This document shows, in pieces, positions 24,769 through 34,286 of a stretch of DNA of 41,876 nucleotides. Below the pieces are notes generated by a model, which saw only the letters and a list, made by a program, of their open reading frames with translations, ran no database searches and was not told the DNA's origin. The DNA is taken from the NCBI GenBank assembly GCA_938084885.1, contig CALKGG010000069.1, forward strand, positions 1 to 41,876. The letters run 5' to 3'. The stretch comes from an uncultured Acidimicrobiales bacterium (lineage in GTDB: Bacteria; Actinomycetota; Acidimicrobiia; Acidimicrobiales; SHLQ01). The position numbers were made by a program, and so were the translations under genes. Numbering within the stretch: position 1 is the stretch's first letter; every line of letters starts with the position of its first letter.

Positions 24769-27297
24769 ATGATCGCCACCCTTACCATCAGAAACTTGCG
24801 AGCAAACCTCGGCCGCTTTGCCATGACCACCTTCGGGGTCGTGATTGCGGTCAGCTTCGTCGTCTCGGCCTTCGTGCTCAGCGACGGACTGCGCGACACG
24901 TTCGGGGACCTCTCGACCGACATTGTTGCCTCGACCGATTTCGAAGTTCGGCCAGTCGAGGCGTTTGGTTCGTCCGAGTTTCTCGACGATAGTGACGTCG
25001 CCAGAATCGCGGGAGTCGATGGTGTAGCCGTTGCCGCCGGTTCGATCTCGGCACCGGTGAATTCGGTTCGTCCAATCACTGCTTCTGGCCAGGAGATCCC
25101 TGTGACCGGGCCACCCCAACTGGCGTTCAGTTGGATCGACGCGCCGGGCTTCTCGCCATTTGAGATCGTCGAGGGGTCGGCGCCTCGGACCGGCGAGTTC
25201 GTGCTCGACCTCGACTCGGCCGACCGCCACGAGTTCGTCGTTGGCGATACCTACACCGTCATCACGGCCACGGGACGCCACGAGCTGAAGCTGTCAGGCC
25301 TCACCCGCTTTGGCGAGGACAACGCAACGGTCGGTGCAACGTTGATGGCGATGAATGCCGACCAAACCGACAGTCTCTTTGGGACCGAAGGATACGACAG
25401 CATCGCAGTCGGCGTGACCGAAGCGGCTCGCTCTGACCTGGCCGGAACCGAGGCGGCCATCTCGAACGCCGTGCCCGAACTCGACGTGCTCACCCAAGCA
25501 TCGCTCGCCGATGAGACCGCAGCCGAGTTCAACAGCCAGATCGACATCATTCAATATGTGCTCCTCGGCTTCGCTGGGATCTCGTTGCTCGTATCGATCT
25601 TTATCATCGGCAACACGTTTGCCATCGTGCTGCAACAGCGAACCCGTGAGATGGGTTTGCTTCGCCTTATCGGCGCCGACGCAAAGCAGCTGCGCCGCAG
25701 TGCACTGGGCGAGGCCGGCGCCATTGGGTTGGTCGCATCTGGCCTTGGCATCCCCGGGGGCATCGGCGTTGCGGCAGGACTGACCGCAGCACTCTCGGCG
25801 ATAGGCCTTGCGCTCCCCGAGTATGACATTGCCATCGCACCTCGCACTCTGGTGGTTGCGTTGGCGGTCGGTCTTGGCGTCACATTGGTCGCCGCGTGGT
25901 GGCCGACCCGTCGAGCCACGAGAATTTCTGCCCTCGCTGCGCTGCGCAGCGACGAGGCGGGTCGTAGCGACACGAGCCGAGCTCGTCTCGTCATCGGGGC
26001 CGCCCTCGGCCTCGCAGGAGTCATCGTTGCTGGGCTAGGCGTGGCCAGCAACGGGTCAACAGCAGCCGTGTTGACGATGATGGGCGTTGGTTCCCTCGTG
26101 ATCTTCATTGCCGTCACCATGATCAGCCCACGGTTGGTGGGCCCCGTTGCTGCAGCCTTCGCCATCGTGCTGGATCGATTGGGAATGCCTGGCCGGCTCG
26201 CTGTGCGCAACGCCTCACGTCAAGCTGGTCGAACCGCCACGACGGCCACTGCCTTGATGATTGGACTTGCTGTGGTCTCGATGGCGCTTGTCATTGGACA
26301 GTCGGTGAAGTCACAGATCAGCTCGGACCTCGAAACGGCTGTTCTCGCCGACTACCTCCTGACCGACCAAGCGTCCGAGGCAGGCTTTCCGTCTGCGATC
26401 GTCGACGAGATCGACGCCGATCCGACCTTCTCGGCAGTGACAGGATTTCGGCTTGCCGAGATGCAGATCGGCAACGACATCGTTGGTGTCACGGCTGTAC
26501 GCTTCGGTGATCTTCCAGAGTTGATCGATATCGATGTTTCCGACGGCGAGATCAGCGGTGCAGATTCGGGAGTTCTGGTGAGCCGGACACGAGCCGAACT
26601 CGACGGGCTCGCCGTTGGTGGAACGGTCGATGTCACGTTGGACAGCGGGGTTGAGACGACGCTGACCGTCGCGGGAATCTTCGATAGCGAATCGGTCATC
26701 CAACACGACTGGCTTGTCGATGTTGGTGTGTTCGAGAGCGCAGGAGTGACAGCCAGCGATCTGTGGATTGCGTTGCGGACCGCCGAGGGGATCGACGAGG
26801 CGGACGCGTCGGCTGCAGTGGACGCAATTGCTGAGCGCTACCCGCAGGGAGACCTCGAAACTTCAGCACAGTTCCAGGATCGGCTCGAAGGGTTGGTCGA
26901 CCAGATCCTGTCCGTGCTCAACGCACTCGTCGCCCTCGCCGTGATCATTGCACTGATCGGTATCGCAAATACGTTGGCGCTGTCGGTCAGCGAACGAACC
27001 CGAGAGATCGGCCTGCTGCGTGCGGTGGGCATGCACGGGCGGGGTGTGCGTCGCATGGTTCGCTACGAGTCGGCCGTGATCGCCGGCTTCGGCGCAGTCC
27101 TCGGTGTCGCAATGGGTATTGGTCTCGGTTGGCTCGCAGTGCAGGCACTACCGGGGTCGTTCGCTGCTGGCACCTCGATTCCCGTTGGCCAAATCCTGGT
27201 GCTGGTTGTCGTGGCTTCGGTCGCCGGGCTCATCGCTGCCCTGCTTCCCGCCCACCGGGCTGGTCGTATGAACGTGCTCGATGCGATCGGTGCGTAA
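24769..27297 (+). CDS. FtsX-like (MacB-type) ABC permease, fused double-domain form
   Basis: An 842-residue permease from the ATG at 24769, with AGGAG 8 bp upstream; the longer frame starts inside the ATPase gene and is rejected. Architecture: one membrane helix (about 17-40), a large extracytoplasmic MacB-PCD-like domain (about 45-255), an FtsX block of three helices (about 260-385), more membrane segments (about 405-520), a second extracytoplasmic domain (about 525-715) and a second FtsX block (about 720-835). The repeats TREMGLLRLIGA and TREIGLLRAVGM are the FtsX coupling signature, once per half. Such fused permeases act in lipid, lipoprotein or peptide export, or detachment from the outer leaflet. 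Substrate unknown. Confidence 0.9.
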   Translation: MIATLTIRNLRANLGRFAMTTFGVVIAVSFVVSAFVLSDGLRDTFGDLSTDIVASTDFEVRPVEAFGSSEFLDDSDVARIAGVDGVAVAAGSISAPVNSVRPITASGQEIPVTGPPQLAFSWIDAPGFSPFEIVEGSAPRTGEFVLDLDSADRHEFVVGDTYTVITATGRHELKLSGLTRFGEDNATVGATLMAMNADQTDSLFGTEGYDSIAVGVTEAARSDLAGTEAAISNAVPELDVLTQASLADETAAEFNSQIDIIQYVLLGFAGISLLVSIFIIGNTFAIVLQQRTREMGLLRLIGADAKQLRRSALGEAGAIGLVASGLGIPGGIGVAAGLTAALSAIGLALPEYDIAIAPRTLVVALAVGLGVTLVAAWWPTRRATRISALAALRSDEAGRSDTSRARLVIGAALGLAGVIVAGLGVASNGSTAAVLTMMGVGSLVIFIAVTMISPRLVGPVAAAFAIVLDRLGMPGRLAVRNASRQAGRTATTATALMIGLAVVSMALVIGQSVKSQISSDLETAVLADYLLTDQASEAGFPSAIVDEIDADPTFSAVTGFRLAEMQIGNDIVGVTAVRFGDLPELIDIDVSDGEISGADSGVLVSRTRAELDGLAVGGTVDVTLDSGVETTLTVAGIFDSESVIQHDWLVDVGVFESAGVTASDLWIALRTAEGIDEADASAAVDAIAERYPQGDLETSAQFQDRLEGLVDQILSVLNALVALAVIIALIGIANTLALSVSERTREIGLLRAVGMHGRGVRRMVRYESAVIAGFGAVLGVAMGIGLGWLAVQALPGSFAAGTSIPVGQILVLVVVASVAGLIAALLPAHRAGRMNVLDAIGA

Positions 27298-27307
27298 GTC
27301 GCAGGCC

Positions 27308-28087
27308 TTAGTCGTCGGAGTCGGCAGTGCTGTCGAGATCGTTCTCCAACTCGATCTCGAACCGGTCGAGGTCGAACGTTTCAACGCTGCTCGCATCGTC
27401 ATCGGCGGTATCGAGGCTTGCCGAATCGAGCTCGTCGATGTCGGTGGGGTCGCTGTCATCGAGATCAAACGACGCCCGGCTAAGCGCCGGAGGTGCCACT
27501 GTCATCGGCGTCGCAGTAGGGGCGAAATCTTCCCCCGCATCGGGGGCGGCCTTGCGTCGACGCCAGCCAAAGAACTCGCGTCCGATCATCGCCCCGAAGC
27601 TGAAGGCAAACGGTGTGGCCAAGATGGCGCCGACAACGAACCAGGTACGAGACGTCGGAACCAGATCGGTGGCGACGGTGTTCTCTTCGAGTCGGAAGTT
27701 TCGAAGATCATTTGCCCATTGGTTGACCTGGCGGACCTCGAGACGTTCGATCGACGGCCCATTGAGAACGAGCCAGTAGGTGGCGAGGGCCGCCAAGATC
27801 ACGAAGAGCACTTCGACGATTTCTTGAGCATCAGGCACTGCCCATTTCGTCGTTGGATCGAGACGGCCTCGACGTTCAAGCCGTGCACTCCAGCGGTAGC
27901 CGGCGGTACCAACGAACGCGCTGGCGATCGCAACGCCAGTGAAAAGCCATCGAGTTCCCGAGCCGAGCACACACGCCGAGCCATTGCACAGGAACGTCTC
28001 TTCACCGAACTGCGAACGGACAACGATGGTCAGCACAGCCGAAACAACAATGGCGAACACTAACGATTTAAGGCGGGACGTAGACAC
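27308..28087 (-). CDS. Membrane protein with acidic cytoplasmic tail, unknown function
   Basis: A 259-residue protein from GTG at 28087, with GAAGG about 9 bp upstream. It has four probable membrane helices (about 8-24, 45-65, 92-110 and 145-165). An extracytoplasmic loop with two Cys (CNGSAC) lies between the first two, and a helical hairpin region between helices three and four. The last ~80 residues are strongly acidic, with runs of Asp/Ser/Thr/Glu and almost no basic residues, and probably unstructured. I do not recognise the family. It is divergent from folD (120-bp spacer) and converges on the FtsX permease with 10 bp between stops. Confidence 0.65.
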   Translation of the reverse strand: MSTSRLKSLVFAIVVSAVLTIVVRSQFGEETFLCNGSACVLGSGTRWLFTGVAIASAFVGTAGYRWSARLERRGRLDPTTKWAVPDAQEIVEVLFVILAALATYWLVLNGPSIERLEVRQVNQWANDLRNFRLEENTVATDLVPTSRTWFVVGAILATPFAFSFGAMIGREFFGWRRRKAAPDAGEDFAPTATPMTVAPPALSRASFDLDDSDPTDIDELDSASLDTADDDASSVETFDLDRFEIELENDLDSTADSDD

Positions 28088-28194
28088 GGTCGATGGGCCT
28101 TCACAGGACGGGACTCCACCTATTCAATCACGTCCGAGTCGCGGGCTGGTCGTTGGCAAGCGGCTCGAATCGACCGCGAAATCTGAAGAGGCAG

Positions 28195-28200
28195 TAGATT
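28195..28200 (+). promoter_or_regulatory. -10-like TAGATT before folD
   Basis: TAGATT ends 7 nt before the ATG at 28208. It supports ATG 28208 rather than TTG 28199 as the start of folD and suggests a leaderless transcript. Confidence 0.45.
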
Positions 28201-28207
28201 GCTGCGA

Positions 28208-29065
28208 ATGACTGCTCAGTTTCTCGCCGGAGGCCCCGTGGCCGAGGCTGTTCTCGCCGACGTCCAGACCCGCGCCGCAGCGCTCAAAGAAACGGGTGTC
28301 ACCGTTGGGCTCGGGACGATCCTCGTTGGAGACGATGGGCCGTCCGCGTCGTATGTGAAGAAGAAGCACGAGACGTGCGAGGCGGTCGGTATTACATCGC
28401 ACCACAAAGAGATTTCCGCGGACGCAGGCCAACAGGCGCTGCTCGATGCGTTGGACGAGTTCAACGCCGACCCGAACGTCCACGGCTATATCTTGCAGCT
28501 TCCGCTCCCCGACGGCTTTGACTCTGCTGAAGCCCTCGCACGGATCGACCCGGCCAAAGACGCCGATGGCCTGCATCCTGAGAACCTCGGCAAGTTGGTC
28601 CTCCAAGAGCCCGGTCCGCTCCCATGCACCCCTGCGGGCATCATCGAGATGCTCAAGTTCTACGACGTCGACGTTGCTGGCAAGAACGTTGTCGTGGTCG
28701 GTCGAGGTACCACGCTCGGCCGCCCAATGGCCTTGCTCATGACGACCAAACAACAGGGAGCGAATGCAGCGACAACCGTTGTTCATACCGGCGTTCCCGA
28801 TATTGCGGCCTACACCAAGGAAGCCGACATCGTCATTGCCGCCGTTGGCCGGCCAGGCACCATCACCAAAGACATGGTGAAGCCGGGTGCAGTCGTGGTG
28901 AGTGGCGGAATCAGTTGGGAAGGCAAGAAGCTTCTGCCCGACGTCAACGAAGATGTGGGCGAAGTTGCGTCGTGGATCACACCACGACTCGGCGGCGTTG
29001 GTCCGCTGACCGTGGCGATGCTGCTCGCGAACACCGTCGCAGCTGCAGAACGAGCGCACTCCTGA
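28208..29065 (+). CDS. folD: Methylenetetrahydrofolate dehydrogenase / cyclohydrolase
   Basis: A 285-residue bifunctional enzyme interconverting 5,10-methylene-, methenyl- and 10-formyl-tetrahydrofolate. The catalytic site is in SASYVKKKH (Y49 and K53), with LQLPLPDGF, the DADGLHPEN loop carrying the conserved Asp, and PCTPAGIIEML. The cofactor-binding Rossmann segment has VVVGRGTTLGRPMA, slightly different from the usual GRSNIVGKP, and the domain ends with GGVGPLTVAMLL. It supplies the formyl donor for PurN and PurH, encoded about 16-18 kb upstream. The start at 28208 follows from the family N-terminus and the -10-like box just before it. Two ABC exporter genes follow after 26 bp and may be cotranscribed. 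Confidence 0.95.
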   Translation: MTAQFLAGGPVAEAVLADVQTRAAALKETGVTVGLGTILVGDDGPSASYVKKKHETCEAVGITSHHKEISADAGQQALLDALDEFNADPNVHGYILQLPLPDGFDSAEALARIDPAKDADGLHPENLGKLVLQEPGPLPCTPAGIIEMLKFYDVDVAGKNVVVVGRGTTLGRPMALLMTTKQQGANAATTVVHTGVPDIAAYTKEADIVIAAVGRPGTITKDMVKPGAVVVSGGISWEGKKLLPDVNEDVGEVASWITPRLGGVGPLTVAMLLANTVAAAERAHS

Positions 29066-29091
29066 CCGAGGTATCAATACTCCGGCGGGGG

Positions 29092-30831
29092 ATGCGGCTT
29101 ATTGGCCGCAGCTTTCGGTTGCACCCGGTTCCACACGCCGTGGCGACCACCGGCGCGATCATCTTTGCCGTCTCGGTCGTTGCATTAAGTCGGGCGCTTG
29201 GTTGGGTAACCGACACGCTCATCATTCCCGCGCTCGGCGATGACGCGGGCTCGACCGGGGCAGTGACAAATAGCCAGCTCGCCGTTGGCTTCTTCGTCAT
29301 CTTTGGGATTGCGTTGCTACGCGGCCTGGGTGCAATCGTGCGCCGGTACTTCTTAGCAATGGCCGAGTACCGGACGCAGGGCTCGTGGCGCTCACAGCTG
29401 TACGAGCAGTATCTGGAGCAACCGCTGAGCTTTCACCGCAACAACTCGACCGGCAAGCTGCTCTCCCACGCCGACAACGACCTGGTTGTTGCGGGCACTG
29501 TGCTCAAGCCGTTGGCATTCGCTATCGCCACCGTGGTGCTCGCCGTTCTCGCGATCATCAACCTTTCGCTGTTGCATCCGACCTTCGGTCTCGTCGCCGT
29601 TGTGCTGTTGCCGATCCTGTTCGTGGTCAACCAGGCCTACTCGTCACGAGTTGCAGGGCCCGCTGCCCAAGTGCAGCAGGCCGTCGCCGAGGTCACAGGC
29701 GTTGCCCACGAGAGTTTCGATGGCGTGATGATGGTCAAGACGTTGGGTCGAACCAATGCCGAGATTGCTCGCATGGAGTCCGCGGCGAGCGACCTTCGAT
29801 CGAAGCGACTCCTCGTCGGAAGGCTTCGAGCAGTCTTTGAGCCCCTTCTCGAAGCGTTACCCGAGGTCGGGATCATCGTGCTCTTGCTCGTCGGGGCTGG
29901 ACTGGTCGAGTCCGGAAGCGTCACCACGGGCGAACTCATCGGCGCACTGTCGCTCTTTAGTGTCCTGTCGTTGCCGATCCGTATCGTTGGGTTCTTCCTG
30001 CAATCCATGCCGCCGTCGGTGGTTGCGCTCGAACGCATCGATGAGGTTCTTGATCTGCCAGCGCCGCAGCGAACCGACGGGCACATCGACACACTCACCA
30101 ATGGCCCGCTTGCGCTCGACTTCGATAGCGTGTCGTTCTCCCACGGTGACCATCAAGTCCTCGACGGATTGAGCTTGTCCGTTGCGGCAGGTGAAAACGT
30201 TGCGTTGGTCGGAGCGACTGGCTCAGGGAAGACCACGATCATCGAATTGGCAGCTGGCCTTGTGCCTCCATTGCAGGGCAGTATCTCGCTCGGAGATGTG
30301 GACTATCGCGACCTTCAAGCGAAAGCTCGGGCCGAACGGCTTGGGGTTGTGTTCCAAGAGAGCTTTCTCTTCGCTGAATCGATCGAACACAACATCACAA
30401 TGGGCGACGCTGCCGACCGGGCCGACGTCGAAGCTGCAGCACGCACATGTCGAGCCCACGACTTCATTCTCGAAACCCCACACGGGTACGGCACCATCGT
30501 TGGCGAGCGCGGCGTGACGCTCTCAGGCGGGCAACGCCAACGGGTCGCCCTGGCCCGTGCGGTCTTTCGTCAGCCAGCGTTGCTGCTGGCCGACGATGCC
30601 ACGTCAGCGCTCGATCCAAGCGTCGAGGCCGAGATCCTCGAAGGCCTCGATGCAACAGCGATGACGGTGCTGATGGTAGCGCATCGGTTATCGACGATTG
30701 CCCTGGCCGATCGGGTTGCCTATCTGGCAAACGGACGAATCGTCGCGACGGGAACACACGACGAGCTGCTGGTCCACGAGGGCTACCGAGTGCTCGTGCA
30801 GGCCTACGAAGAAAAGCCTGCGCATGGCTGA
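29092..30831 (+). CDS. ABC exporter half-transporter A, with degenerate Walker B
   Basis: A 579-residue half-transporter from the ATG at 29092; the much longer upstream frame is out-of-frame folD DNA. The type IV ABC exporter membrane domain (six helices, about 18-300) is followed by the ATPase: Walker A GATGSGKTT (374-382), signature LSGGQRQR (477-484), Walker B ALLLADDATSALDP and H531 in VAHRLS. The residue normally the catalytic Glu after Walker B is Asp (D502). In heterodimeric exporters such as TM287/288 and BmrCD, one subunit carries just this Glu-to-Asp change, making a non-hydrolysing ATP site. The next gene overlaps by 8 bp and supplies the matching partner. Substrate unknown; lipids or drugs are usual for this family. 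Confidence 0.9.
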   Translation: MRLIGRSFRLHPVPHAVATTGAIIFAVSVVALSRALGWVTDTLIIPALGDDAGSTGAVTNSQLAVGFFVIFGIALLRGLGAIVRRYFLAMAEYRTQGSWRSQLYEQYLEQPLSFHRNNSTGKLLSHADNDLVVAGTVLKPLAFAIATVVLAVLAIINLSLLHPTFGLVAVVLLPILFVVNQAYSSRVAGPAAQVQQAVAEVTGVAHESFDGVMMVKTLGRTNAEIARMESAASDLRSKRLLVGRLRAVFEPLLEALPEVGIIVLLLVGAGLVESGSVTTGELIGALSLFSVLSLPIRIVGFFLQSMPPSVVALERIDEVLDLPAPQRTDGHIDTLTNGPLALDFDSVSFSHGDHQVLDGLSLSVAAGENVALVGATGSGKTTIIELAAGLVPPLQGSISLGDVDYRDLQAKARAERLGVVFQESFLFAESIEHNITMGDAADRADVEAAARTCRAHDFILETPHGYGTIVGERGVTLSGGQRQRVALARAVFRQPALLLADDATSALDPSVEAEILEGLDATAMTVLMVAHRLSTIALADRVAYLANGRIVATGTHDELLVHEGYRVLVQAYEEKPAHG

Positions 30832-32596
30832 GCTTCTCGACGAAGAACAACCGCCGGCCCTTCAGACCCTCGGCCGCGCATGGCGGGCAAGTCCCGAGCT
30901 TCGCCAAGGTCTCGGAATCACGATTGGATTCGCGCTCTTGAGCGCCGCTGCTCGACTCGTGCTCCCGATACTGATTCAGCAGGCCATCGACCGCGGGTTC
31001 CAGGTCGATCCGGTAGATGTCGGGTTCGTGACGCGAGCAACGATTGCGGCCGGCGCACTTATCGTGGTCATCTATCTATTGACGACGGCCACCTACAAGC
31101 GAGTGATCCAGACAGCAGAAAACACCCTGAAGGCCACACGGGTGCGTACGTTTGCCCATATCCAGCGGTTGAGCCTCGCCGACCACACCGCAACCAAAAA
31201 GGGCGTGCTCACCGCACGGGTCACAAGCGATGTCGAGACACTTGCCCAGTTCGCCCAATGGGGAGCGCTTGCATGGGTGGTGAACTCGGCGTTGATACTC
31301 GGAACGCTCGGCGTCATGACGTTCTACAGCTGGCAACTCGCCCTACTCACCATCGTTGTCTACCTGCCGCTTCTACCGATTTTGCGATCGGTGCAAGGAC
31401 GTCAGCTTCGGGCATACAACGACGTGCGAAGCAAGACCGCCGAAACGATCGGACGGACATCTGAAGCAGTGTCTGGGGCAGCGACCATCCGGGCCTACGG
31501 CTATCAATCTGAGGTGGGGGACCGGTTGGAGGATGCCAACCGGGCGCTCGTTTCTTCGCAGACGAACGCACACAAGTTCTTCTCCATCTTGGCGCCGACG
31601 ATGGACTTCTTCGGAGGGCTCGCAACCGGCGCTGTGGTCGTGGTCGGCATCTTGCTCGGGCCCGATTCGCTCAGCGCCGGCGAAGCAACGGCGTTCCTGC
31701 TCCTCGTCACGATCCTCGTGTCGCCCATTAGCCAGCTCGGTGAGGTCCTCGACCAAACGCAGACCGCCCTCGCTGGCTGGTCCAAGATCCTCGAGATCTT
31801 CGATACCGACATCGAGGTCGTCGAAGCCGTGCCAGGCGTGGAGGTCGGTGCGTCCGCACCAGAAGTAGTGCTCGATTCGGTCGACTTCTCGTATCGAACC
31901 GGCGGACAAGTCTTGCATGGCGTGTCGTTTACGATTCCGGCCGGAACCTCGGTCGCGGTTGTTGGAGAGACCGGTAGCGGAAAGACGACCGTTGCCAAAC
32001 TGCTCGCTCGCCTCGCTGACCCAACGAATGGAACCGTCCGCATTTCCGGTGTCGATCTGCGGGAAATCTCCGAGACGAGCCGTAATTCCCTGATCAGGAT
32101 GGTTCCCCAAGACGGGTTCCTCTTTGACACGAGCCTTCGGGAAAACATTCGATTCGGTCGACCCGCCGCCACCGATGCCGAGATCGACGTTGCGATCTCG
32201 TCGCTCGGCCTCACCGATTGGATTGACACCTTGTCGGCGGGCCTCGATACCCCGGCAGGTGAACGAGGTGAGGCAATCTCGGTTGGCGAGCGTCAACTGG
32301 TGGCGTTGATACGAGCCGAGCTCGCGAACTCGGGTCTGCTCATCCTCGATGAGGCAACGAGCGCGGTCGATCCTGAGACCGAAGTTCGGATGGCCGTTGC
32401 GCTCGAACGCCTGAGCGAAGGGCGAACCACCATCTCGATCGCCCATCGCCTGTCGACTGCCGAACGCGCCGATTTGGTGATCGTGATGGACAGCGGACGC
32501 GTCGTCGAGTCGGGCACCCACGATGCGCTCGTTGCACAAAACGGCATCTACGCTGCGCTGCATCGAGATTGGGTTGGAAATACAACCGCTTCGTAA
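30824..32596 (+). CDS. ABC exporter half-transporter B, with degenerate signature motif
   Basis: A 590-residue partner starting at the ATG at 30824, inside the end of the previous gene. The membrane domain spans about 30-320. The ATPase has Walker A GETGSGKTT (381-389), Walker B LLILDEATSAVDP with the canonical catalytic E510, and H541 in IAHRLS. Its signature, normally LSGGQ, reads ISVGE (485-489). In the heterodimer its good Walker A/B faces the good LSGGQ of subunit A, forming the active site, while its poor signature faces the Asp-bearing Walker B of A, forming the degenerate site. The two deviations are thus complementary, as expected for a functional asymmetric exporter rather than decay. 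Confidence 0.9.
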   Translation: MAELLDEEQPPALQTLGRAWRASPELRQGLGITIGFALLSAAARLVLPILIQQAIDRGFQVDPVDVGFVTRATIAAGALIVVIYLLTTATYKRVIQTAENTLKATRVRTFAHIQRLSLADHTATKKGVLTARVTSDVETLAQFAQWGALAWVVNSALILGTLGVMTFYSWQLALLTIVVYLPLLPILRSVQGRQLRAYNDVRSKTAETIGRTSEAVSGAATIRAYGYQSEVGDRLEDANRALVSSQTNAHKFFSILAPTMDFFGGLATGAVVVVGILLGPDSLSAGEATAFLLLVTILVSPISQLGEVLDQTQTALAGWSKILEIFDTDIEVVEAVPGVEVGASAPEVVLDSVDFSYRTGGQVLHGVSFTIPAGTSVAVVGETGSGKTTVAKLLARLADPTNGTVRISGVDLREISETSRNSLIRMVPQDGFLFDTSLRENIRFGRPAATDAEIDVAISSLGLTDWIDTLSAGLDTPAGERGEAISVGERQLVALIRAELANSGLLILDEATSAVDPETEVRMAVALERLSEGRTTISIAHRLSTAERADLVIVMDSGRVVESGTHDALVAQNGIYAALHRDWVGNTTAS

Positions 32597-32696
32597 TGCG
32601 TTGTATCGCCGTGAACCGGCCGAACCGTCTAGATTTAGCCACTACATGCACCGCCTGCAGCGTTTGGCGGGATGCGCAACAAAAGGACCAACAACT

Positions 32697-32951
32697 ATGT
32701 TCTCAATCATTGGAGCAATCATCGGTGGCACGATCACTGGATTACTCGCCCGTGCCGTGCTTCCCGGAACCCAAAACATTGGCTGGGGCAAGACGATTGG
32801 CCTTGGTGTCATCGCAAACTTGATCGTCGGTGTCTTCTTTGGCGCCATTGCTGGCCCAATCACCGGCCTCATCCTCGGTGTCCTTGTCGGTGCTGGCCTT
32901 CTGTGGTTCTCGATCAAGAAGGGCTGGCTCAACTCGGCGAGTCACGCCTAG
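32697..32951 (+). CDS. GlsB/YeaQ/YmgE-family small membrane protein
   Basis: An 84-residue protein from the ATG at 32697, with AAGGA about 9 bp upstream; the upstream frame is rejected. It has three hydrophobic Gly-rich helices, opening with FSIIGAIIGGTITGLLARAV and continuing through IGLGVIANLIVGVFFG and a third helix ending near LLWFSIKK. This is the transglycosylase-associated protein family, whose members are often general-stress induced; their biochemical function is not established despite the name. Length is standard (about 80-85). A strong hairpin terminator follows, so it is probably a single-gene transcript. Confidence 0.85.
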   Translation: MFSIIGAIIGGTITGLLARAVLPGTQNIGWGKTIGLGVIANLIVGVFFGAIAGPITGLILGVLVGAGLLWFSIKKGWLNSASHA

Positions 32952-33000
32952 CCACATTCCCTACACACGCCGTAGACACATCTCGGCGAACCGATCGACA

Positions 33001-33038
33001 AACCGCTGCACGTTGTTTATCAACCGCGTGCAGCGGTT
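33001..33038 (+). terminator. Strong intrinsic terminator after the GlsB-like gene
   Basis: A perfect 12-bp stem (33001-33012 AACCGCTGCACG with 33027-33038 CGTGCAGCGGTT) encloses a 14-base loop and is followed by a T-rich stretch (TGTTGCTTTT). It lies 50 bp past the stop at 32951 and 100 bp before the mdh start. Confidence 0.8.
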
Positions 33039-33051
33039 GTGTTGCTTTTGA

Positions 33052-34125
<1,074 letters not shown>

Positions 34126-34286
34126 CGATCAGCCTGGCGCGGCCCGCCCGCACATCATGATCACTCGCTACTCGCCACGGGCCATTCTTGGCCTGTGGCT
34201 TTTGGCTCTTCCCCCGACCGGTTTGAGCGGTATACAGTGGAAGCGTTGGCGGACAACGATCAGTTGCGGGTTCAGGAGTTACAAAG
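34126..34286 (+). promoter_or_regulatory. Upstream region of the secreted LAGLIDADG-like gene
   Basis: This 161-bp spacer contains TATACAGT (34231-34238), a good -10-like sequence, preceded by a weak GC-rich -35 region. AGGAG sits about 9 bp before the ATG at 34287, a normal ribosome site, so this gene is leadered unlike many neighbours. No clear terminator for mdh is visible beyond a weak GGCC...GGCC dyad. Confidence 0.35.

Noticed and set aside
28624-29091. Long 5' extension of the first ABC exporter frame
   Set aside because: It lies entirely within folD in another frame, with shadow-like composition. The exporter domain begins at ATG 29092.
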